Shown one piece after another: positions 25,257-37,200 of a stretch of DNA of 64,000 bases. The position numbers were made by a program, and so were the translations under genes. The notes beneath the pieces are model-generated. The model was not told where the DNA came from. It saw only the letters and a program-made list of their open reading frames with translations, and did no database searches. Location: the NCBI GenBank assembly GCA_903813345.2, contig CAIIXF020000001.1, forward strand, positions 2,542,001 to 2,606,000, written 5' to 3'. Each line of letters begins with the position of its first letter. Positions within the stretch are counted from its first letter, which is position 1. Source of the DNA: Owenia fusiformis (Eukaryota; Annelida; Polychaeta; Sabellida; Oweniidae).

Positions 25257-28200
25257 ATGGCAGCAGAAGCGATATCAAAAGGTAAGCTTGTTATTTTGTT
25301 CAAATATGTCTCTCCAGCACAGTTTATAGAGACAAAACGTCCATTAGTTTAAGTCTAGTGTGCTTGTGTTACTACGAGTTACCGGTCCACTGGCATCGAA
25401 ACAGATAGTAGATAGTTGTCCCTGAAAAGAAATAAACAAGTCTCAGTGACTCAGTCTGAGTCTCTGAGTGTTAGCCTAGGACTAGCCTAGATCTAGTCCA
25501 ACAAGTTAAACACAGTCTTGATCATTGGGCTAATTTTTACCTGACATATCAACATGCTATCTACTGCAAGACTAACGCCTGGCATAACCGTTACCATGTT
25601 ATTCAGTGTTTTTAAGTAGCACAAGGATCCTGCCTTACCTTCTTCTAAGGCGACTGTATCGTGGCCTTCCAGTAAAGATATATTCCTGCATGAACAACTG
25701 GTCATGTCGTAATCATAAAATTTGAAATCATATGTCCGCCATTTTTCCACATCACAATTTGAATTCTCGAAATCGTTGTTCCCTCTTCAAAAGAGGAGAC
25801 GCGAAAATCTTTCCTTATAAGGTCAAACTATTTCCCATGATGCAGTTCGCGGAGGAACAAATTTATACTTCCTTGTTTTCCCTCATAGGTTTAACATGGG
25901 GATTTTCACACCTATTTTTCAAACGATATATTCGTTCATATTCCCGTACGAGAGTACAGAAAAAATTATTAGAAACGATTGATCTCTTATTAATCTTAAT
26001 GTAACAGCTATTTTTTTCATTGTATTGATTCATAGCGTGGTATAAAACGACGATTGAAAAGTGAGAAAATATTCCGGAAGAGAAGGTCACGTGATCAGTT
26101 GACAAGTCGCCATATTGGAAAAAACAATTCCATTCGACTTTCAATACTTTCATGCCAATCTTACCGCATTACAAACTGCAACATCGATGCAACAACTGAA
26201 TAAAAGTATTCATCTTCAAATCATATTATAGAGTTACGTTAAAAACCCACAGACAACTGAGCAGTTGACCAAAGAAGACGCGTCGCTAATATCTAGGTCA
26301 ATCTGTTCTGTGGTCCGAAAGCAAATCTATAGTACTCGTTTCCGAATTTTGTTGTTCATTGTACAATCTTTTATTGATTAAACTTGGTATACTGACTATT
26401 AAAGCAATGACAAAGAAGAATACTTCCGATGGTGTCATTGTTTTATTTAGCGTGCGGTTGTAAAAACAAAATTGCGTAATTAGTTTGATTTAGAACTTTC
26501 GGGTCACGCAAATAGCTACGCGAAATGCATAGTGGGAGAATATTGACCAATCAAATTTTGTCCTTTTTGAGTGCTTTTTTAGAACATATTTGCGAACGTT
26601 CTGATTCAAAGAGCGAACCGCGAAAGGGAGAATTGCAAGTTTTAGTCTTATTACCTCACCAAAAATTCCAAAACACACATAAAGTGATCAGTGTATTAGT
26701 TCACATTCAACCTTTTGGATCGCTAACTTAGAATTTACAGCCAGTTACTAATGTCAGACGTTAAGGTACAGCTGGAAAGTAACATTTTGGTAAAAAATTG
26801 CTATACCTGCACATGTTATTTTCTGGTACAAAATAAAGTATGAAGGCATGTATCAATTTCCTTGCTTTTTTCAGGAAAGTATCATTACATTGTCTTCTTT
26901 TAGAATATCTGGTAGGCGTTCAAAGGGAACTCCAGGGAATTCTGATATTTCACACTTCCTGTTTTTCCAAATTTTCTTTCAAAGTTTCCAGACAACACAG
27001 GAGCTACCATTGACCTGTTTCCAGGTTTACTAAAAGTAGACAGTGTAATGATACTTTCCTGAAAAAAGCAAGGAAATACACACATGCCTTCATACTTAAT
27101 TATGTACCAGAAAATAACATGTGCAGGTATAGCAATTTTTTACCAAAATGTTACTTTCCAGGTGAACCTTAACGACATTTCGTCCAGTTTTCGAACATCG
27201 CCATTTTTCTTGGAGCCATTTTGTTTTAAATTTAGACGAAATCCTGATGAAATCATGTCATATCTCATCAAGGAGCCGAGCGGGGTCCGTTTTGATTAAT
27301 GATTTATTTATCCGGCAATTTTTAAAATATTCAATAAATTTATGACAAGGCGGCCAGCTTTTTTCAAATGGAGTTCACAGTATCCCAGATGAAATCCCCT
27401 CTAGCCAAGTATTGGCTAGAGACTCGAGTAAATCCTACCATGACCGTGGTAGTGTTATCGTAAAAGCCTGGTATTACCGCGACAATGCTGTATTATATTG
27501 CAATGCCTGCCATGAAAGTGGTAGTGTAATCGTGTAAGCCTGGCGCGACCGTAACTTTTATATGACATTCATGTTTCGTCCGTTATTTTTTACGGAGTGG
27601 CTCCAGGACCGACAATTGTCGGTACTGGAGACTGTCCAGGGGTATTTGCTGGGGTACCGACAATTGTCGGCACTCTATCGTCACCTAGTAGTGTCAGATA
27701 GAGAACCGACAATTGTCGGTACGCAAGTTGCTGCTACGTGTTTTTGCTAGAGAGCCGACAATTTCATAAATAAATGCACTACTGTTAATTTCAGGAATAA
27801 CCTCATCTCTGGTAGTCTAGTGGTTAGCGAGCACGACTCGAACACACTCGGGCTCGAGTTCGAATCCCGGCAGGACCTACTTTTTTCTTTTGAGGGGGGG
27901 GCATAGTGCTTCTTTTGCAGTATGGAATCGTACAGGCATTAACTTGTAGTGAGCCATAATTTATTTCGACAAAAATTGATTCAACTTCCATCAAAATTGT
28001 CCTACAAGCTTCAATTAAAAAACATTTTAAAGCTCTTTTCTTGTTCTATCTAATGGGTCGATATATACAATTAGGGGAGGGGATGCTTTCGCCCCCGTCG
28101 ACCTCTACCTTTACTACGCCATGGCACAGGAGAAATATCTCATTAGGAATATATCACTGTTTACTTTGCGTTTGGTAGCTCTCTCATGCGAGATGGAATC

Positions 28201-31200
28201 GTGGCCATTAACTAAGGGAGCCAAATGCAACTTCCATCAAAAATTGTGCTATAAGGTATGAGTACCGTAATCCAACACCAAATTCGAAAATTCATAACAA
28301 TACTTTGCACATATGGCGTTCGTGACCAACTATGAAACGCTTACCCCCCATAGTGTTATATATCAAAATGCACCTGTCCATATAGGGGTTCGATTGACCT
28401 ACATCAAATTATAGGGAGTCAGGTTACTTTTTGAGATATCAGCGTCCGTTTATTGTAACTCGCGTTTGCTACCACTTCCTCAATTCTGATATGACGGGCA
28501 AACGCGTAGTAAACATGCTCATGTTCGGAACTATTTTGACCTACATCGCTATTTTCGTAATTCAAATGAAAGTTGAACTCCTCTTTATTTTGATACCAAA
28601 TAGTGGCATACTAGGTACCCTAGAAGCCAACTATGGGTTATTTAGAACGATACCACAGGTTTTTAAATGGACTATATAGGGGTCATACCTTTTGGCGGAT
28701 GGATATGGAACCTCATACCATACGATAAGCTCTAGATAAAAAACATTCTAGCTATTTTCTTCTATCTAATGGGTAGCAAACGCCCCTTTCTACGCCTGAT
28801 CGGCTCAGGAGAAATATCCTGTCTGTTTAGAATATATATAGCCGTTTACTCTGCATTAATAGCTCTCTAACGTCTTACTTGTTCATGTTTTTTATTGGGT
28901 TTTCAACGTTTACTACCATTCCCTGTTCCCGGGCTACCATTTTTTGACTGGGTTTGGTAATCCCCGGGTAACCGGGGCTAATGCCCTCCCCGGGTTTTGC
29001 ACTTGTTCCCAAAATATCCGTATGATATCTGAAATATCCCCCCGCGCATTGCGCATGCGCCAGAAAATTCGAAAATCAATATTTGTCGGTCCTCTAGCGT
29101 GTAAACACAGCATATCTCCCGTACCGACAATTTATTTGTCGGTCCTCTAGCGTGCCACCACATCAGAGTCTAGAGTACCGACAATTGCAACTTCCATCAA
29201 AAATTGTGCTATAAGGTATGAGTACCGTAATCCAACACCAAATTCGAAAATTCATAACAATACTTTGCACATATGGCGTTCGTGACCAACTATGAAACGC
29301 TTACCCCCCATAGTGTTATATATCAAAATGCACCTGTCCATATAGGGGTTCGATTGACCTACATCAAATTATAGGGAGTCAGGTTACTTTTTGAGATATC
29401 AGCGTCCGTTTATTGTAACTCGCGTTTGCTACCACTTCCTCAATTCTGATATGACGGGCAAACGCGTAGTAAACATGCTCATGTTCGGAACTATTTTGAC
29501 CTACATCGCTATTTTCGTAATTCAAATGAAAGTTGAACTCCTCTTTATTTTGATACCAAATAGTGGCATACTAGGTACCCTAGAAGCCAACTATGGGTTA
29601 TTTAGAACGATACCACAGGTTTTTAAATGGACTATATAGGGGTCATACCTTTTGGCGGATGGATATGGAACCTCATACCATACGATAAGCTCTAGATAAA
29701 AAACATTCTAGCTATTTTCTTCTATCTAATGGGTAGCAAACGCCCCTTTCTACGCCTGATCGGCTCAGGAGAAATATCCTGTCTGTTTAGAATATATATA
29801 GCCGTTTACTCTGCATTAATAGCTCTCTAACGTCTTACTTGTTCATGTTTTTTATTGGGTTTTCAACGTTTACTACCATTCCCTGTTCCCGGGCTACCAT
29901 TTTTTGACTGGGTTTGGTAATCCCCGGGTAACCGGGGCTAATGCCCTCCCCGGGTTTTGCACTTGTTCCCAAAATATCCGTATGATATCTGAAATATCCC
30001 CCCGCGCATTGCGCATGCGCCAGAAAATTCGAAAATCAATATTTGTCGGTCCTCTAGCGTGTAAACACAGCATATCTCCCGTACCGACAATTTATTTGTC
30101 GGTCCTCTAGCGTGCCACCACATCAGAGTCTAGAGTACCGACAATTGTCGGTACTCTAGCCTTTACGTATTTTTTAGGGATTTACCTTATTAATTGATCA
30201 TTATAGAAAGTATGTTCTTTCGAATCGAATCTTCTTGAATAAGAGTAGAGATATGGTTTGTTCGCAAATTATTTAGGAGTTAAAAGTAGGGTTTCGTTGT
30301 GAAATTTATACACAATTTTAGTAGTCTTGATTTACATATTTAAAGTAGTTAAACACGAGGAAAACTGTCATTATGGTGTTCTCATGCTACTTTAAATGTT
30401 ATTTAATACAACCACGGTCATGAGAGGCCTTGCAACTATTGTCACGGTCATATCAGGCTTTAAGCTTACCACGGCCATGACAGGCTTTAACATTGTCACG
30501 GTCATGATAGGCCTTGCAATCATTATGACGTTCATATCAGGCTTTAACATTACCACAGTCATGACAGGCCTTACAAGCATTGTCACGGTCATATCAGGCT
30601 TTAACATTATCACGGTCATGACAGGCCTTGCAATATAATACAGCGTTGTCACAGTTATACCAGGCTTACACGATAACACTACCACGGTCATGGCAGGCAT
30701 TGCAATATAATACTGCATTGTCGCGGTTATACAAGGCTTTCACGATAACACTACCACGGTCATGGCAGGATCCTTGGGCTACTTAAAAACACTGAATAAC
30801 ATGGTGACAGTCACGCCAGGCGTTAGTCTTGCAGTAGATAGGGTCTCGACATATCTTTTGGCCTGCTATTTGGTGCATCTTCCGCCAAGTACGCAGAAAA
30901 TTATGGTGGTGCATTTTCGACAAGCACTTGCAATTCATTCATGATTTTGATATGATGAGATCAACAAGCAAACATACATAGTGCCTGAAAAACATATATA
31001 AATATCGAGCTTGATTTTGTATCTATACATGTTCCCAATTATCCTGTGCCATGACTATAATCCTGAGAACATCTCAATCTTTTGCCTGTACGATTACAAC
31101 ATGGGAGAATTTTCTACGGCTCTTACACTTAAGATACCTACTTCAATAGATTCCTGGGTATTTTAGGATTCTTTTCGTGTAGTTGAATCCACAATTATCT

Positions 31201-34200
31201 GGGTTTATCGGCAGAACAGGAACATTTTTCTTTTTTATCGAGAGAGCTGATTCCATCACTTCTTAAGATGGAGGTTGGATCTAAAAGGGGATTCCCCGTT
31301 TGACTGGCCCGGAAGTACCAATAAATGGAGAAATTTGACGGTTGAAAAAAGTTAAATATTGCAATCAAAAACAAAAATTTCTTCGTTCTGCCTATAAACC
31401 AAGATAATTGTGGATCTCATTCAGTCTGTTGGAAACATACTAGGGCCTATACATATATACTTTATGAATAAAACATTATCCCATGTCCTTCTGTGTCCTT
31501 GATGATGTATATTTTCAAAAGTATCGGAGATGGCTTTGGAAATAGTCATTCCAGGTAACATTGAAATGGCAAAACGTGTCAGTAGATAAACTGCCATTAA
31601 CGACAATGACGAAATGTTGACAAGTACTTAATACACTAAACAAAACGGTAGCAAATAGCCTGGTATGCAGGAACAGTAGGTTTGCAATGAATAATTACTT
31701 TGCATACATTCATGCGCTATATGAATCAGTCAGATAAGATACATGTTAATAATTATCAATTTATTAGATAACAATTTGGTTTCGTTGCCAACAATTTTTT
31801 TAGCGACGCACATGGCCAATGAAAAAAATTCAATTTAGAAATTGGTAAGAATAGCCTCCTTTTTTGGCTCACACAGTGAGCCTATGGGATCGACCAGCCA
31901 TCCATTGGTCCATCCGTTGGTCCGTCCATCCATCCGTCAACATTGGCCGTACAAATTAAAAATTGCTTTTCGGATTGAGTCATATCCACATTCATTTTAT
32001 GCATATCCATAATGCTTATTTGACCTATCATCGTCATTTCCCAAGTTCACCCGGTTTCCGAGATATTGCTGATTTTGACGTCAAAAAGTCAAATTTTCTG
32101 TAAATATGAAGGTTCTACACTGTGTGAGCACAGGACCGTGGGTCCTTTATTTAAATGAACATTTAGCGCCAAAATGTTACATGGAACCATCAATCGTTTG
32201 ATGCTCTAGGTGTTTTTGTATTATTGTTAAATATCTGTCGCATATTATCAAGGAAAATTGGTTTCAGCTGATCCAAAATTTGCAGTGCATGAATATATAG
32301 CATGGCAGTTAAACCCAATCTAGCACCGAGAAAATTCAGAAAAATATATTAAGTCGGATTTGGGTTTGTGAACTAAGTCCCTGTTAATTTAGCTATACTA
32401 AGAAGCACAATGAGCAGCAATTATCCCGATATACTACTGTACTCCAACTCATATTTGAAGCTATTATATTTGTGACTTCTTCAAAATTGTCCAGCCTCTT
32501 TTTTAATTTCTTTGATCAAAATCTTTTAGGACCCACAATAAATTTAATAAAACAGTACCTTCCTTCCTACCTTTTATCGCCAAGCACTGGGCAGAAATAT
32601 TGTATATACTCAGTGAAATAAATTCCCCAGAATTTCGCTACTATTATATTTTGCAGATTAAAACTATTGGAATTTTGTGGCTATTATATATGACAAATTT
32701 TTCAAAACTCATGAAAAGCGCAAATATAGCAGCACACAAAAATGTCCAGGAGTACAGTATATTATTTTCCTTCTCAGCACCATGAACAAAATCCCCAGAG
32801 AAATGTAATGACATCACATGTTGTAAGTTGTGTAATATGTGTTCAAATAGTGAGGAATTAATTTGTGTATGGGGCTTTTGAGACATAAGTTCCAGATTCA
32901 GAAGCCTTACTTTCATTTATTGTGTTTCTCTAGATGAAGGACTTCTACTAGCCTGACCAAGACTACTAGTGCCATCTATATTTCTATCTGTATAGAAATT
33001 CCTCTTTTATCAAAGTTTCTACCGACGCAAATCACATTTTCACATTATTATAATGCAACATTTATATTTATTCTTCAATGATCAAGACCAGCTTAATGTT
33101 TTTCAGATGTTGGTGAAATTTACTCCAGATTGTTCGACCATAAACCTGTGATACAGGGTGAGATCAACTATTTCATCAAAGAGTTTGAGGTAAGTCAGTG
33201 TGATACAGTGTGAGATCAACTATTTCATCGAGGAGTTTGAGGTAAGTCAGTGTGATACAGGGTGAGATCAACTATTTCATCAAAGAGTTTGAGGTAAGTC
33301 AGTGTGATACAGGGTGAGATCAACTATTTCATCAAAGAGTTTGAGGTAAGTCAGTGTGATACAGTGTGAGATCAACTATTTCATCAAAGAGTTTGAGGTA
33401 AGTCAGTGTGATACAGGGTGAGATCAACTATTTCATCAAGGAGTTTGAGGTAAGTCAGTGTGATACAGGGTGAGATCAACTATTTCATCAAGGAGTTTGA
33501 GGTAAGTCAGTGTGATACAGGGTGAGATCAACTATTTCATCAAGGAGTTTGAGCTAAGTCAGTGTGATACAGTGTGAGATCAACTATTTCATCGAGGAGT
33601 TTGAGGTAAGTCAGTGTGATACAGGGTGAGATCAACTATTTCATCAAAGAGTTTGAGGTAAGTCAGTGTGATACAGGGTGAGATCAACTATTTCATCAAA
33701 GAGTTTGAGGTAAGTCAGTGTGATACAGGGTGAGATCAACTATTTCATCAAAGAGTTTGAGGTAAGTCAGTGTGATACAGGGTGAGATCAACTATTTCAT
33801 CAAAGAGTTTGAGGTAAGTCAGTGTGATACAGTGTGAGATCAACTATTTCATCAAAGAGTTTGAGGTAAGTCAGTGTGATACAGGGTGAGATCAACTATT
33901 TCATCAAGGAGTTTGAGGTAAGTCAGTGTGATACAGGGTGAGATCAACTATTTCATCAAGGAGTTTGAGGTAAGTCAGTGTGATACAGGTTGAGATCAAC
34001 TATTTCATCAGAGTTTGAGGTAAGTCAGTGTGATACAGGGTGAGATCAACTATTTCATCAAGGAGTTTGAGGTAAGTCAGTGTGATACAGGTTGAGATCA
34101 ACTATTTCATCAAAGAGTTTGAGGTAAGTCAGTGTGATACAGGGTGAGATTAACTATTTCATCAGAGTTTGAGGTAAGTCAGTGTGATACAGGGTGAGAT

Positions 34201-37200
34201 CAACTATTTCATCAAGGAGTTTGAGGTAAGTCAGTGTGATACAGGGTGAGATCAACTATTTCATCAAGGAGTTTGAGGTAAGTCAGTGTGATACAGGGTG
34301 AGATCAACTATTTCATCAAGGAGTTTGAGGTAAGTCAGTGTGATACAGGGTGAGATCAACTATTTCATCAAGGAGTTTGAGGTAAGTCAGTGTGATACAG
34401 GGTGAGATCAACTATTTCATCAAAGAGTTTGAGGTAAGTCAGTGTGATACAGGGTGAGATCAACTATTTCATCAAGGAGTTTGAGGTAAGTCAGTGTGAT
34501 ACAGGGTGAGATCAACTATTTCATCAAGGAGTTTGAGGTAAGTCAGTGTGATACAGGGTGAGATCAACTATTTCATCAAAGAGTTTGAGGTAAGTCAGTG
34601 TGATACAGTGTGAGATCAACTATTTCATCAAGGAGTTTGAGGTAAGTCAGTGTGATACAGGGTGAGATCAACTATTTCATCAAGGAGTTTGAGGTAAGTC
34701 AGTGTGATACAGGGTGAGATCAACTATTTCATCAAGGAGTTTGAGCTAAGTCAGTGTGATACAGGGTGAGATCAACTATTTCATCAAGGAGTTTGAGCTA
34801 AGTCAGTGTGATACAGGGTGAGATCAACTATTTCATCAAAGAGTTTTGGGTATCAGTTGTAGCTATGTCAATCTACAAATCTTCATTTAGCAGTATATCC
34901 CAATGTCTATTTACACATAGAGGCTACTGATTTCTGAGTTGTAATATCCTGTTTGAGGTCAGATGAAGACACATCAGTCATTATAATGTGTCTTCAGACT
35001 GATTGACATGTTTTGAAATGCTTAAGGAGGTCTGCACAATAAACTTATCTTTGGAAATAATTCTCAAAGGAATGTGATATATCATTCAGATCTTTAAAGT
35101 TTGAAGCACCCTGGGACCCTTCTGGTAACTCAAAGGATGAGTAGCAGCCCCCCATGGCAGCAGCAGCACCTAATCATGAGTTGCCAAGGGTCTCTGTTTC
35201 CTGCAAGTGCTTTCAAAGGCCAAATACTTAGATATTGACATTTGACCTTGATATGACCTTGACCAATATAACATTGACCTTGACCTCAGGTCACTTAATC
35301 AAGGGTCGCCATGGGTCACACGAGTCCCCAGGGTCTTAAATTGCAAATACCTAGATATAGACAGACCATTGACCCTGGAATGACCTTGACATCAGTTCAC
35401 CTAATCATGGGTTGTCAGGGGTCATAGCAGCTCCCAAATTCCTTAAGTCACCAAATACTTAGACATTGACCTCTGACCTTGAGATGACCTTGCCCTCAGG
35501 TCACCTAATCATTGGTTGCTAAGGATAACAGCAGTCCAAAAGATCTTAAATCACCAAATACCTATATATTGACTTTTGACCTAGGAATGACCTTGACCTC
35601 AGGTCACCTAATCAAATCATGGGTCACCAAGAGCACAACAACCCCCAAATGTATTAAAACGCAAATACCAAGATATTGACCTTTGACCTTGAGATGACCT
35701 TGACCCTTAAACATTAACCTTGACCTCAGGTCACCTTATCATTGGTCGCAAAGGGTAACAGGAAGCTCAACGACCTTATATCACCAAATACCAAGATAAT
35801 AACCTTTGACCTTATAATAATCTGACCGATAAAGTTGACCTTGATGTGTCGTCAAGGCAGGGTCACAGACAGGCAGACAGACCACTAATGCTTTACAGTA
35901 AGAAGAAGAATATACATAGACATTGGAATATTTCTAAATGAACCGATTTGTTGTATGACATAAATATCTAATATCAAAGAAGCAGAGACTAGCAAAAATG
36001 TAATGAAGGTAAAGAATGGTAAATGGATGAATTTACTCGATAATTGATAAACAAGGGTGATAAAGAAATAAAGTTATTTTCCTTATGTCTACATTAATTG
36101 GTATTTTTTATGGTATAAGCTTCTTATGACTGATATAGTATATAGTATATTCAGAAATCTGGAGGAAGTCAAGGAAATCTTGATGCTAAACAGGGAAAGT
36201 GAGAAAGAATGAAATTTGATGTATTGAAGTGATGAAGTTTCCATTTATGACATTCTGTCTCACTTGAACTTGTATTCTTTGAATTTCATGCATTTGAATT
36301 TGAATTATCATCTTGTGCTTCAGGAAAAGAGACAAGATCGAGAGGTAGAAAGGCTCCATAAGATGGCATATCACATGGAAGAACTGAACAATAAGGTTAT
36401 GCCCGAGTGCCACAATAACATGGAAAAATACCTTGGTGATATTGAAGCAAAAAGTAAGCATGACAGTTTAATAACGTAACATGCAACATGACCAAATTCT
36501 TACAACTTCCAATAACTTAACAAATACTTTTAGGCTGACTTTGATTTTTTTCAAAATCATCTACAAGCTTTCTGAAGTTCAAATCTGTCTTTAGATTTGA
36601 CCTTCAATGACATTCTCAAGGTCAAAAAGTTCAAAAATGTATTTTTTAACTTGCTTCAAATTGACCAGATTTGATCTTCTTTTTTCAAAATCATCTACAA
36701 GTTTTCAGAAGCACAAATCTGACTTTAGATTTAAGATTTAACCTCCAATGACCTTCTCAAGGTCAAAAAGGTAGTTTTTCAACTTGCTTCATATTGACTG
36801 TATTTTCTTTCAAAATCATGTACAAGTTCTCATACAAGTTCAAATTTGACCTTAACTCTAGATTTGAGATTTGACTTTCAATGACCTTGTAAGGTAAAAC
36901 AGCTCTTCTTTCAAATTGACCAATTTTTTCAAAATCATGTAGAAGTTTTTAGAAATTCAAATCTTATTTTTAGATTTCAGATTTGACCTTCAATGACCTT
37001 CTCAAGGTCAACTTGCCTCAAATTGACAATATTTTTTACGAAATCATGTACAAGTTCTCAGAAGTTCAAATCTCACTTAGATTGAACTCATAATATTGTG
37101 AGCAGCTGGGTGGTGACATTTTGTCATGTTAATGCCTTGTTCTTGATATCATATTCGTATTTTTATCGAAGTATTTAAAAAATTAGAGTAAATTCCATGA

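Noticed and set aside
28431-29639. Two identical 82-codon frames
   Set aside because: They lie in the two 960 bp copies of a non-coding transposon. Copy A has a diverged version without a conserved frame.
33148-34850. CRISPR-like array
   Set aside because: Direct repeats without unique spacers; the unit is part exon and part intron of a eukaryotic gene.
35100-35870. Nuclear-receptor response-element cluster (many AGGTCA/TGACCT)
   Set aside because: The motif density is a by-product of a decayed tandem repeat; spacing is not that of standard response elements.
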